NCBI GenBank assembly: GCA_902528415.1
Contig: CABZSR010000001.1
Coordinates: 114,633 to 178,632, forward strand
Length of the DNA: 64,000 nt
Direction: 5' to 3'
Source of the DNA: an uncultured SAR116 cluster alpha proteobacterium
GTDB taxonomy: Bacteria > Pseudomonadota > Alphaproteobacteria > Puniceispirillales > Marisalimonadaceae
Notes under the pieces: model-generated
What the model was told of the DNA's origin: nothing
Database searches by the model: none
The model's input: only the letters and a program-made list of their open reading frames with translations
Shown: one piece after another, positions 20,841 through 29,807 of the stretch
Numbering within the stretch: the first letter of the stretch is position 1
How the letters are laid out: each line of letters starts with the position of its first letter
Made by a program: the position numbers and the translations under genes

Positions 20841-21608
20841 TTATGCATCTGATTCTGCAGTAGCAGCAGCCCATATTGCTAAACAGAAAGCAATTTTATT
20901 AACAACATCAGCTAAGTTATAAATGATGTTTAAGGCGTTCGCATCAGCTCCACCAGCCATGTAACCTAAAAAGTATCCAATTGGATATATAGCCCAACCA
21001 ATTGTAACAATCCATTTCATAGTGTTAAAAGCAGTTTTAACCGAGTCCGGCGCTTCAGCTGCATTTACTTTTCCGGCTTCACCAGCAAAAATTTCATATA
21101 GAATGAATATCCAACCAGCCATTCCTATTACAAAACCAAGAGTTACGTTTATAAAACCAGCTTCACCAAGGTATCCACCAATTAACATAACCATTGATCC
21201 TATAAATAATCTCCAGAAAACTCCCCCAGCAATGGCTGTACAAGCAGCTAGGATTAAATAGAATTCAATCATTTGTAATGGAACTGTAATTATCCAGTCA
21301 ACATATCTAAATACAGTTGGTGAGGCACCTGTTGATACCCACACATCTCTCATATAAAAATAGTGAACTCCTGCAACTAACGTAACGAGAGAACCAACAA
21401 CTAGAGATGTTCTCCACTTGCCCTTAACTCTCAATGATTCCATTAAGAAAAAAACAGTTGCTGCAACCATGGAGATAGATATTATCCAAAAACTTATACC
21501 AACACCATCACTTGGATCCAGGTTTCCACTAGCGTGAGACCCTGCATAAGCAAGTGCTGGAAGTCCAGCTAATAATGTAGCCGGTATTAAATATTTTAAA
21601 AAAGACAT
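20841..21608 (-). CDS. proteorhodopsin, blue-absorbing type proton pump
   Basis: Light-driven outward proton pump of the inner membrane. The 255-residue precursor has a cleavable signal (to about AYA-G, residue 22) and seven helices. Compared with green proteorhodopsin, the key residues are H82 (H75), R101, D104 (D97, proton acceptor), E115 (E108, proton donor), D234 and retinal lysine K238 in NLADVVNKIAF. The spectral-tuning position equivalent to 105 is Q112, which is the blue-absorbing form. A strong AGGGGAG ribosome site precedes the ATG, and a terminator follows. Retinal would come from the blh/crt genes just downstream. Donor and acceptor acids both present supports pumping rather than sensing. 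Confidence 0.97.
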   Translation of the reverse strand: MSFLKYLIPATLLAGLPALAYAGSHASGNLDPSDGVGISFWIISISMVAATVFFLMESLRVKGKWRTSLVVGSLVTLVAGVHYFYMRDVWVSTGASPTVFRYVDWIITVPLQMIEFYLILAACTAIAGGVFWRLFIGSMVMLIGGYLGEAGFINVTLGFVIGMAGWIFILYEIFAGEAGKVNAAEAPDSVKTAFNTMKWIVTIGWAIYPIGYFLGYMAGGADANALNIIYNLADVVNKIAFCLAIWAAATAESDA

Positions 21609-22024
21609 TTATAAACTCCCCTTATACTTGTCATGTTTATATTTCTAGCAACTGCTAGATTCTATGCATTTATTGCATATTTAGCAAAACAATAAATTGG
21701 AATTAGTTGTTAAGCAACAAATAAAAGTTAATAAAACACATTTTTTTTTCACCTTTTTTGCTAACATATTGATTTCAATAGATTTAATTTTTGATAACAA
21801 TTATCACTATAATGTAAAAAAGGCTTTGTTTTAAGGAAATCGTGCTGATAAGCAGCATATATTTCTTAATTTTAATTGGTTTATGTATTTAAATACCAAA
21901 AAGATAACATATACTTTAAAATCTTTTAGAATAAAAGGATACTTTACAATTTAGCACTAAGTTTGTTCATAATAATTACAATTATTATATTGGAAAGGTA
22001 TTAAAGCAATTATTTGATATATGA
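21609..22024 (-). promoter_or_regulatory. 416-bp proteorhodopsin upstream region with several inverted repeats
   Basis: Non-coding region that must hold the opsin promoter. Perfect inverted repeats seen: CTAGCA/TGCTAG with 2-base spacer (21645-21658), TATGCA/TGCATA with 5-base spacer (21663-21679), TTGTT/AACAA (21707-21720), TGATAA/TTATCA with 3-base spacer (21792-21806), an interrupted hairpin with TGCTG/CAGCA core (21831-21869), and ATAATAATT/AATTATTAT with 2-base spacer (21969-21988, close to the end of the upstream gene). The first two lie within 75 bases of the start codon. A TTGCTT...TATTGT pair in the - orientation near 21692-21715 is a weak promoter guess. No small gene was found here. 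Function of the repeats is not known from sequence. Confidence 0.55.
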
Positions 22025-22801
22025 TTAAATAATCAATTCACCTTTTAAATTTGTTTCAAGTATATCCCAATTAGGATTTTTAGGTTTAATAGCTTTAGAT
22101 TTAAGTATATTATGAATTTCAAGCCTATAAATTTTGTCGTTTATTACATCATCTAGCCACTGTGGAAAATTTTTATCGTTAACATCTAAAAAATTTTTGA
22201 GATAAATAAGCGCCTCACTTTCATAGATACCTTTTAAATTGGTGTTTTGCGCTTTTAACGCCGATAATCTTTTGGGTTTGTTTTCATTAAAAGAAAAAGC
22301 ACCTGGTATTGACACATATCCATATATTTCTTTTTGCCATTCAAATTCTTTTATTTTTACAGTTCCTAATTTCAATTTTACAAAATTATAAGCAACTCCC
22401 AACGCCTCACTTAAGTGCATTATATTTAGTTGACTTTCATTGAGCCATAATACGTTAAGATCAACTTTTGCTCCTTCACAAGGCCATTGTGTGGCTGGCA
22501 TTGATCCATAAGCTGATACAGACGCTGCATATACTATGTCAGAGTCATATAATGTTGCTGGAGTAACGCATATGTCTTGAATCATTGAAAACTTTCTTTT
22601 TAATTGATAAGGTGATCTATTTGATCCGACAGACAAAATGGGTATTCTTTTATCTAAATCAAAACATATTCCTTTCACAAATTCACCTTTGTAAAAAGAA
22701 AAAGAATAATTGGGAGCAAAATATGGGTAACTTACAGCTCTATTGTAAAAAGATAGATTAGGAAATAATTCATCATTTTCATTTAGGTTATTTTTTCCCA
22801 T
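22025..22801 (-). CDS. GGCT-fold-like protein of unknown function
   Basis: I do not recognise a named gene. The 258-residue protein shows features reminiscent of the gamma-glutamylcyclotransferase fold: a hydrophobic strand followed by GSNRSPYQLKRKF (residues 59-71, resembling the family's YGSN loop), and LWLNESQLNIMHLSEALGVAYNFVKL, where E132 sits like the family's catalytic glutamate. Between them is SVSAYGSMPATQWPCEGAKVDL. The first 50 residues are extra and aromatic-rich. It is 21 bases downstream of argC on the same strand, so it may be cotranscribed, and it is followed by the proteorhodopsin upstream region. Enzyme activity is inference; a search for this family in alphaproteobacteria would settle it. 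Confidence 0.55.
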   Translation of the reverse strand: MGKNNLNENDELFPNLSFYNRAVSYPYFAPNYSFSFYKGEFVKGICFDLDKRIPILSVGSNRSPYQLKRKFSMIQDICVTPATLYDSDIVYAASVSAYGSMPATQWPCEGAKVDLNVLWLNESQLNIMHLSEALGVAYNFVKLKLGTVKIKEFEWQKEIYGYVSIPGAFSFNENKPKRLSALKAQNTNLKGIYESEALIYLKNFLDVNDKNFPQWLDDVINDKIYRLEIHNILKSKAIKPKNPNWDILETNLKGELII

Positions 22802-22822
22802 GTTATAAGAACACCTAGAAAT

Positions 22823-23767
22823 TTATAAACCTAGAGTTTCATCAAATCCAAGAGCTATATTCATGCATTGAATAGCAGCGCCAGAAGCTCCTTTGCCTAG
22901 ATTATCTAATCTTGACGATATTATTAATTGATTATTATCATCATTGCCAAAGACACTTATTTCTAAATTATTAGTACCAACTAAATTATCTGGCCTAAAA
23001 TAACCTTTGGGGCTAATTCCTTCATCCTTTTTCAAAACCTTTATAAAATGTGCATCTGAATAAAAATCTTCCATCAAGGACTGAATAATTTTAGTGTTAA
23101 CTTTCTTTTTAAACCATTGAAAATGTATGGGTATTGATACAATCATTCCTTGAATGAAATTTCCGACAGATGGACTGAAAATTGGTTTTAACTCTAAATT
23201 ATTGTGATATATAATTTCAGGTAAATGCTTGTGGTTTAATTTTAATCCATAATTAAAAAAAGGCTCATGATCTTTTTCTTTAAAGTAATTTATCAATGCT
23301 TTTCCCCCACCAGAATAACCACTTACAGCATTAATAACTATCGGATTTTTATGGCTTATAAAGTTATTTTCTAAAAGTGGCTTTAAGATTACATTTGCAC
23401 CAGTGGAATAGCATCCAGGAGTAGCAATACGTTTAGAGTGTAATAACTTTTTTCTAAATTCTAAGCCTAATTCTGGCAGACCGTATGCCCAATCAGGATT
23501 TGTCCTATGGGCGGTTGAAGCATCAATTATTATTGGAGATTTATTTCCTAGTTGATTAGCTATTTGAACAGATTCAACAGCACCATCATCCGGCAAACAT
23601 AAAAAAGACACATCTGATGTTTTTAACATTTCTTTTTTGTAATAAAGGTCTTTTCTTTTATCTTGATTAACTGATAAAATATTGACATTGGGGTGTTTTG
23701 TTAATTTTTCATGAACTTGTAAGCCAGTAGTTCCAATTTCACCATCTATAAAAACATTCTTTTTCAT
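22823..23767 (-). CDS. argC: N-acetyl-gamma-glutamyl-phosphate reductase (short type)
   Basis: NADPH-dependent step of arginine synthesis that makes N-acetylglutamate semialdehyde. The 314-residue length and sequence match the shorter type 2 ArgC. The opening FIDGEIGTTGLQVHEKL is the nucleotide-binding fold, and the catalytic cysteine is C119 in RIATPGCYSTGAN; SGYSGGGKALINYF and HLPEI follow, then a C-terminal GKGASGAAIQCMNIALGFDETLGL. It is divergent from pmbA across about 100 bases. No other arginine genes are nearby. Confidence 0.93.
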   Translation of the reverse strand: MKKNVFIDGEIGTTGLQVHEKLTKHPNVNILSVNQDKRKDLYYKKEMLKTSDVSFLCLPDDGAVESVQIANQLGNKSPIIIDASTAHRTNPDWAYGLPELGLEFRKKLLHSKRIATPGCYSTGANVILKPLLENNFISHKNPIVINAVSGYSGGGKALINYFKEKDHEPFFNYGLKLNHKHLPEIIYHNNLELKPIFSPSVGNFIQGMIVSIPIHFQWFKKKVNTKIIQSLMEDFYSDAHFIKVLKKDEGISPKGYFRPDNLVGTNNLEISVFGNDDNNQLIISSRLDNLGKGASGAAIQCMNIALGFDETLGL

Positions 23768-23868
23768 TTTAACCTTTTTTAATACTTATAAACATTGCAA
23801 CAACTTAAACAGTATATTAATAACTCAAGAATATATTTTTTTGTAATTTTTTATAGGACTTATTTTGA

Positions 23869-25227
23869 ATGTGTGCACAAAAACTTAATGACAAAGATAT
23901 AATGAACCTTTTAATAGAAACAGCCATCTCAAAAGGAGCAACTGCTGCCGATTGTGTTTTATCTAGAAGTAGAGGTGTTTCACTTACAAGAAGATTAGGT
24001 AAAGACGAAAATATAGAAAGATATGAAGATTTTGACACTGGCTTACGAGTGTTTGTTGATAATAAAATTGCCTCAGTTTCAACAAATGAAAACTCTGAGA
24101 ATGCTATCAAAGATGTTGCAGAAAGAGCTGTTGAAATGGCTAAAATTGCTCCTCAAGACGAATTCAGTTTTATTGCTGATAAAGAAATGCTTAATGAGTT
24201 CCCATTAAATAATAAAGCTATTATTGATAGCTATGATGAAGTTGAACCCAGCATAGATATTATAAGAGATAGAGCTTCTGAAGTTGAAGACGCGGCTTTA
24301 AGTGTTAAAGGCATAACCAATAGTGATGGAGCTGACGCCTCTTGGGGTGAAGGAGAGACACTTTTAATGACATCCAATGGTTTTTTTGGAAATTCAAAAA
24401 AATCTAATCACAGCGTTTCAGTTGTTGTAATTGCTGAAAAAGATGGAAAAATGGAAAGAGATTATGATTACTCTTCAAAAGTCTTTGGAGAGGATCTTAC
24501 AAATTCAAAAAAAATTGGTCTTGAAGCTGCAAAAAAAACATTAGCTAGAATGGGAGCCAAAAAACCTGTGACAGGTAAATACCCAGTTATATTTGACCCT
24601 AGAGTGTCAAGGTCTATAGCAAGTCATTTTGCCTCTGCAATTAATGGTTCGTCTATAGCACGAAAAACAAGCTTTTTAAAAGATATGTTAAACCAACAGA
24701 TAGCAAATAAATCTATTAGTCTAGTTGATGATCCATTTCTTAAAAGAGGTTTGGCTTCAAGGTTATTTGACGGGGAAGGTCTAGGGTCTTCAAAAAATTT
24801 ATTAATAAATGAAGGTGTACTTCAACAATGGCTATTAGATTTATCTTCCGCAAAACAATTAAATATGTCACCAACGGGAAATGCAAAACGAGGTATTAGT
24901 GGAGCCCCTGCTCCAGGTATTTCGAATCTAATTTTGATGCCAGGTGATGTTACTCCAGAGAAATTAATATCAAATATAAGTGAAGGATTTTACGTAACTG
25001 ACATGATTGGCAGCAGTATATCAATGGTTACAGGTGATTATAGTAGAGGTGCAAGTGGTTTTTGGATAAAAAATGGTGAATTTTCTGACCCAATAACTGA
25101 AGCTACTATTGCGGGCAATTTAAAAGAAATGTTCATGACACTTCAACCTGCTAATGATATTGATTATTCACATTCTATAAATTGCCCAACTTTACTGATT
25201 GATGGAATGACTATTGCAGGAAACTAA
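23869..25227 (+). CDS. pmbA: TldE/PmbA protease subunit
   Basis: Partner of TldD in the TldD/E protease; family members lack the zinc motif and here too no HExxxH is present. The 452-residue protein has ATAADCVLSRSRGVSLTRR at the N-terminus, a middle GKYPVIFDPRVSRSIASHF, and C-terminal GNAKRGISGAPAPGISNLILMPGD and FYVTDMIGSSISMVTGDYSRGASGFWIKNGE, which are PmbA hallmarks. The ATG at 23869 has an AGGA site eleven bases upstream. In other alphaproteobacteria pmbA precedes the waaA-lpxK lipid A block, as it does here. Confidence 0.93.
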   Translation: MCAQKLNDKDIMNLLIETAISKGATAADCVLSRSRGVSLTRRLGKDENIERYEDFDTGLRVFVDNKIASVSTNENSENAIKDVAERAVEMAKIAPQDEFSFIADKEMLNEFPLNNKAIIDSYDEVEPSIDIIRDRASEVEDAALSVKGITNSDGADASWGEGETLLMTSNGFFGNSKKSNHSVSVVVIAEKDGKMERDYDYSSKVFGEDLTNSKKIGLEAAKKTLARMGAKKPVTGKYPVIFDPRVSRSIASHFASAINGSSIARKTSFLKDMLNQQIANKSISLVDDPFLKRGLASRLFDGEGLGSSKNLLINEGVLQQWLLDLSSAKQLNMSPTGNAKRGISGAPAPGISNLILMPGDVTPEKLISNISEGFYVTDMIGSSISMVTGDYSRGASGFWIKNGEFSDPITEATIAGNLKEMFMTLQPANDIDYSHSINCPTLLIDGMTIAGN

Positions 25228-25231
25228 TTAA

Positions 25232-25894
25232 TTGAAACCAAGGGTTGAACAATTTAAATTTAATAGACTTTTAGCTTGGTTTGACATGATTATCAAAGAT
25301 CATGGATTTTTAAGATTTTGCTATAATAATTTTCATAAAATTGATGAAAACTTATATAGAAGCAATATGCCCACTCCGTCAAGGATTAAGGATTATAGAA
25401 AACTTGGTATTAAAACCATTGTGAATCTTAGGGGTGTTAGAAAAGATGGTGGTTGGTTGTTGGAAAATGAAGCTTGTGTTAAATATAACATTAAGTTAAT
25501 CGATTTTAGGGCCAGGTCACGAGCTGCGCCTGAAAAAGAAATGATTTTCAAGGCTGAACAATTGTTTAATAACATTAAATATCCAGCTTTAATTCATTGT
25601 AAATCAGGTGCTGATAGGGCCGGTATAATGTGTGCCTTGTATATGCTTATTTATAAAAAACAGCATCCTGATGTTGCTAAAAAACAACTTTCTTGGAAAT
25701 ACTTGCACGTTAAATGGGCGAAACCTGGTGTTTTAGATGCCTTCGTTGAAAGTTATTCAATTGAGTATAAAAAAAATAAATTTAAATTTATGGATTGGGT
25801 TAAAAATAAATATAATCCAGAAAAATTAGAGAATAGTTTTAGATCAGTTTGGTGGTTAAATAGATTATTAGACGATATTTTCCGAAGAGAGTAG
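25232..25894 (+). CDS. tyrosine/dual-specificity phosphatase-like protein
   Basis: Cysteine-based phosphatase fold: the P-loop HCKSGADRAG is at residues 122-131, with C123 as nucleophile and R129 for phosphate. Upstream, NLYRSNMPTPSRIKDYRKLGIKTIVNLRG is the usual N-terminal strand-helix of this family, and D92 is a candidate general acid. Length is 220. The start is a TTG four bases after the pmbA stop, with AGGAAA upstream, indicating coupling to pmbA. The substrate could be a phosphoprotein or a phospholipid; the location beside lipid A genes favours an envelope substrate but this is speculation. It ends 8 bases from the convergent ABC exporter. Confidence 0.78.
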   Translation: MKPRVEQFKFNRLLAWFDMIIKDHGFLRFCYNNFHKIDENLYRSNMPTPSRIKDYRKLGIKTIVNLRGVRKDGGWLLENEACVKYNIKLIDFRARSRAAPEKEMIFKAEQLFNNIKYPALIHCKSGADRAGIMCALYMLIYKKQHPDVAKKQLSWKYLHVKWAKPGVLDAFVESYSIEYKKNKFKFMDWVKNKYNPEKLENSFRSVWWLNRLLDDIFRRE

Positions 25895-25902
25895 ATTTTT
25901 AT

Positions 25903-27645
25903 TTAATTCCCAGCATGATATAATTTTTTATATAACGTCGATCTCTTTATCAATTCTTCATGTTTACCAATATCAACTACTTTACCTTTGTTAAATAAAA
26001 TAATCTGGTCAGAACCCACAATATTAGATAATTTATGCGCGACAGTAATATTAGTTTTATTTTTTGTTAATTTTTCTATAGTTTTATTAATCTCATTTTC
26101 TGTTTCAGCGTCAAGAGAACTTGTTGCTTCATCCAAAAGTAGTATTGGCGCATCTTTAAGTATTGCTCTTGCAATGGATATACGCTGTTTCTGACCTCCA
26201 GATAAATTATTGCCACCTTCCCCCACAATAGTTTCATAACCATTTAATGAGTTGCTTATAAAGTCGTGAATTCCAGCATTTTTGGCAGCTTCTTTAATTT
26301 TTTTATCAGAAGCATTTAAATTTCCAAATTTTATATTATCTCGAAAGCTCTTATTATAAATAATTGTATCCTGGCTTACTAGTGCAATATTATTTCTAAG
26401 CGAGTTTATATTTACATCTTTGATATTTTGTTTGTTGATAGAAATTTCTCCAGACACTGGATCGTAAAACCTTGAGATAAGATTAATAATTGAAGATTTT
26501 CCAGCTCCACTCTGGCCTACTAAAGCGACTTTTGATCCTGCATCTACAGAAAAATTAATGTTATCTAAAACATTTGATTTCTTATTGTAAGAAAAACTTA
26601 CATTTTTAAAAACAATTGTTGGAGCTTTATTTTTAAGAATTTTTATATCAGAGGCAGAGTACAAACTATTGACTTTAGGAGAAATACTTAATTGTAAATA
26701 TATTCTTCCTAGTGCTGACAATGCTTCTTGTAGAACAGTATTAAAAGTTCCCAAAGCTCTTGCAGGCTGTGCAATCATTAGTAAAGCAGTAACGTATCCT
26801 ACTACACTTCCTGGTGATAATTCTCCTGAAGACACCCTATAACTTGCTAAAGCAATGACACATGCAGCTGCAACACCTCCTAAAATCTCTAAAATAGGTA
26901 ATATTTTTGCTCTTCCAAGCACAAGGCTAAACATTTTGGAAAAAAGTTTGTTTAAAACACCTTCAGACCTTTTTATTTCCATATTTTCCAAATTATATGA
27001 TTTAACCATTCTTATACCCTGCAACATTTCTGTTAAAGTAGAGGTAACAGTTTCCATTTGCTCTTGAAGAGAAGTCGCTATAATTTTCTGTTTTTTTCCA
27101 ATTCTAAAAATGGGTCCAAGAGCTATAGGGTATATAATAAATACTAATATTGATAAAAGCCAATCTAACCAAATGAGATAAAACATTAGTGCGAAAATTG
27201 TCAAAGTGTCTCTAATTAAATTATTTATACTTCGCTCAAAACCATCTCTTATTAAATTGACGTCATTCATTATTCTAGAGACATGGTTTCCCGAGGACAA
27301 TTTATTAAGCTCTATTAGGTCAGTATTTATTAAATGCCTGCTTAATTTTTTTTGAATATCAACTGAAATAGATAAAGAGATTTTAGATACTTGTTTTATT
27401 TGAAAAAACATTGCTATTCCCCTAATTACTGCGACAAATGCGATAATCATAGGTAATATTATCCAGTCATTATTTTTATTATCTAACAAACCATCAAAGA
27501 CAAGTTGTATTAAATACGGGTAAACTGAAGCCGTAGCTGCAACTAAAATTAATAAAAAGAAGGCTGTAATTATGTTTAATTTATATCTTGATACAAAATC
27601 ATTCCAAAAATTTTTGATTATTACTTTATTAACATCAGTAATCAT
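25903..27645 (-). CDS. msbA: MsbA-like ABC exporter, fused membrane and ATPase domains
   Basis: Half-transporter that would dimerise to flip lipid A-core or another lipid across the inner membrane. Six helices occupy about residues 15-300, followed by an ATPase domain with Walker A GQSGAGKSS (about 374), signature LSGGQKQR, Walker B ILLLDEATSSLD and the H-loop TVAHKLS. Length 580 is standard for MsbA. It faces the DUF374-waaA-lpxK-lpxL block divergently, which supports lipid A transport, although many drug or peptide exporters look alike. No cargo-specific motif is visible. Confidence 0.8.
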   Translation of the reverse strand: MITDVNKVIIKNFWNDFVSRYKLNIITAFFLLILVAATASVYPYLIQLVFDGLLDNKNNDWIILPMIIAFVAVIRGIAMFFQIKQVSKISLSISVDIQKKLSRHLINTDLIELNKLSSGNHVSRIMNDVNLIRDGFERSINNLIRDTLTIFALMFYLIWLDWLLSILVFIIYPIALGPIFRIGKKQKIIATSLQEQMETVTSTLTEMLQGIRMVKSYNLENMEIKRSEGVLNKLFSKMFSLVLGRAKILPILEILGGVAAACVIALASYRVSSGELSPGSVVGYVTALLMIAQPARALGTFNTVLQEALSALGRIYLQLSISPKVNSLYSASDIKILKNKAPTIVFKNVSFSYNKKSNVLDNINFSVDAGSKVALVGQSGAGKSSIINLISRFYDPVSGEISINKQNIKDVNINSLRNNIALVSQDTIIYNKSFRDNIKFGNLNASDKKIKEAAKNAGIHDFISNSLNGYETIVGEGGNNLSGGQKQRISIARAILKDAPILLLDEATSSLDAETENEINKTIEKLTKNKTNITVAHKLSNIVGSDQIILFNKGKVVDIGKHEELIKRSTLYKKLYHAGN

Positions 27646-27787
27646 TTGATACTTTTCATATTAATCTACTTTAATATTAACATACTAATAACTTATAATA
27701 TAAATTATATGTAAAGATAGTTATTTTGTTTTGTGTAAATTTAATTTAAATTCTAATTATTTTATCTATGAGTAAATGGATCAATAA

Positions 27788-28459
27788 ATGCGTATTATAA
27801 AACGTTTTAGCAAAACTAATATTGGTCAGAAATTAATAGGTTTTTTGTTTTATTCTGTAACAAATTTAATATCACGTTCAATTAAGTGGGAATATTTAGT
27901 TGAAAATAAAAAATCAAACATATTTAACAGCGACGAAAAATATATTTTTTGTTGTTGGCATAATAGATTATTTTTAGGACCTCATCTTTTGCCAAGAAAT
28001 AGAATTATTAATGCACTACAGTCTAGTCATTCTGACGGTATGGTTACTTCTATAGCATTCAAGCATCTTGGTATGAATGTTATCTTAGGATCTTCAAAAA
28101 AAGGAGGAATGCAGGCTTTTAGAAAAATGGTTAAATGTATACAATTAGGTGAAAGTGTTGCTATTACTCCAGACGGACCCAAAGGTCCAAAAGAAAAAGT
28201 AAAAGAGGGTATAATTAAGTTGGCACAAATAACAGACACGCCTATTATCCCACTTGTTTGGGCTACTAATAAGTTTAAGATAGTTAATTCATGGGATAGT
28301 TTTGTGATACCATATCCTTTCTCAAAAGGTATATATTGTTTTGGTAAACCAATAAAAGTTAAAAAAAAAATAAATGAAGAAGAGTTAAAAATTATAAAAC
28401 AAGATCTTGAAAATGAAATCCAACGCCTAACAAAGCTAGTAAAGAATAGAGTTAACTGA
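27788..28459 (+). CDS. DUF374 lysophospholipid acyltransferase-like protein
   Basis: A 223-residue member of the DUF374 family (acyltransferase fold) that in alphaproteobacteria is regularly found immediately before waaA. Seen features: N-terminal hydrophobic segment, CCWHNRLFLGPHLLP, SSHSDGMVTSIAFKHLG (catalytic-type His/Asp region), GSSKKGGMQAFRKMV and AITPDGPKGPKEKVKEGIIKLAQ, which is diagnostic. Expected to act on lipid A or a phospholipid at the inner membrane; the reaction is not established. A ten-A run at 28361-28370 lies in its coding sequence. Confidence 0.85.
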   Translation: MRIIKRFSKTNIGQKLIGFLFYSVTNLISRSIKWEYLVENKKSNIFNSDEKYIFCCWHNRLFLGPHLLPRNRIINALQSSHSDGMVTSIAFKHLGMNVILGSSKKGGMQAFRKMVKCIQLGESVAITPDGPKGPKEKVKEGIIKLAQITDTPIIPLVWATNKFKIVNSWDSFVIPYPFSKGIYCFGKPIKVKKKINEEELKIIKQDLENEIQRLTKLVKNRVN

Positions 28460-28485
28460 ATTAATTTAAATTAATGGAATATTAA

Positions 28486-29805
28486 ATGTCGCTAACTACT
28501 TACAACTTTTTATGGGGAATAATGAAATTCATTTTACCTAGCTATTTAGAAAGGCGCCAGAAAAAAGGAAAGGAAGACATACATAGAATTAATGAAAGAT
28601 TTGGAATTTCAAAAAATAATAGACCAGATGGTACTCTCGTATGGTTACATGGCACCAGTGTTGGTGAGTCAGTTGCAGCATTAGCACTAGCTAATTCTAT
28701 GAGTAAAAATGGTTATGGAATGAACAAAAAAGAATTTTTTTTATTGACAACAAATACTCTATCTGCAGCTAAACTTATTAAAAACAAAATAAAAAAAGGC
28801 TTACCTGCAATTCACCAATATCACCCTTATGATCACCCAGATTTTGTATCTAAGTTTTTAGGACATTGGAAACCAAACATGGCAGTTTTTCTAGAGTCAG
28901 ATTTTTGGCCTAATTTAATTTATTTAACTGCAAACTCTAAAATTCCCACTGTATTAGCTTCATCTCAAATGTCTGACAAATCTGCTCGTTTCTGGACTGG
29001 ATTAGGTTTTTTTTTAGCAAAAAAAATTTTTGGAAAAGTAACCAATGTTTTAGCAGTTGATCCAAAGCAAGAAGCACTTTTTAAGAAATTAGGTGCAAAA
29101 AATGTTAAAAGTTTAACTAGTTTAAAGTCTATTGCTGAAAAACCACCTATTAATCAAAATTACATAATAAATTTAAAAAAAAATCTAATAAAAAAGAAAG
29201 TTATTCTCGCTTCGTCTACTCATCCTGGAGAAGAAGAGTTAATGATTAAATTAGCCGATTTATTAAGAAAAAATGCTAAAGATAATGTTTTAATAATTAT
29301 TGCACCTCGGCATATAAGACGAAGTGTGAGTATACAAAATAGAGTTAAATCAGCAGGATTTGATATAAAATGTAGAAGCAACGGAGATTATCCGTCTAAA
29401 AATGATAAGTTTTACTTGTCAGATACTATGGGTGAAATGGGTTCTCTAATTGAAGTGGCAGATTTAGTTTATGTAGCAGGATCTATGGTTCCAGTTGGAG
29501 GTCACAGTCCTTCGGAAGCTTCTCAATTTGGCAAGCCAGTAATAATGGGGCCTCATTCAGAAAAATGTGACGCTCAAATAAAAGATCTTGTTTGGTCTGG
29601 AGGAGCAATACAGATAGAAAAAGGACCTAAAATGAATGAAAAATTTCTTAATAATATTTTTGAATTGATTAGTAACAAAGAACGTCTTGAGGATATGGGA
29701 AAAAACAGCTTAATAGCATCTGGTTATGCTCAACAACGTGCGGACGAAGCAAGTATTCATTTACTTGGACTATTAAATCAAAATAATAAAAAAAATGTTG
29801 TTTAA
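28486..29805 (+). CDS. waaA: Kdo transferase
   Basis: Transfers 3-deoxy-D-manno-octulosonic acid from CMP-Kdo onto lipid A precursor. The 439-residue GT30-family enzyme has an N-terminal membrane anchor, WLHGTSVGESVAALALA, the YHPYDHPDFVSKFL stretch, ESDFWPNLI, ASSTHPGEEELMIKLADLL, IAPRHIRR, and GGHSPSEASQFGKPVIMGPH near the C-terminus. It lies between the DUF374 gene and lpxK, with two bases separating its stop from the lpxK start. Whether it adds one or more Kdo residues cannot be told from the sequence. Confidence 0.94.
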   Translation: MSLTTYNFLWGIMKFILPSYLERRQKKGKEDIHRINERFGISKNNRPDGTLVWLHGTSVGESVAALALANSMSKNGYGMNKKEFFLLTTNTLSAAKLIKNKIKKGLPAIHQYHPYDHPDFVSKFLGHWKPNMAVFLESDFWPNLIYLTANSKIPTVLASSQMSDKSARFWTGLGFFLAKKIFGKVTNVLAVDPKQEALFKKLGAKNVKSLTSLKSIAEKPPINQNYIINLKKNLIKKKVILASSTHPGEEELMIKLADLLRKNAKDNVLIIIAPRHIRRSVSIQNRVKSAGFDIKCRSNGDYPSKNDKFYLSDTMGEMGSLIEVADLVYVAGSMVPVGGHSPSEASQFGKPVIMGPHSEKCDAQIKDLVWSGGAIQIEKGPKMNEKFLNNIFELISNKERLEDMGKNSLIASGYAQQRADEASIHLLGLLNQNNKKNVV

Positions 29806-29807
29806 AT

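Noticed and set aside
21792..21806. Fur box controlling proteorhodopsin
   Set aside because: TGATAA/TTATCA with a three-base spacer is only part of a Fur-type consensus, and such AT-rich repeats arise readily here; kept only as an element of the upstream-region finding.
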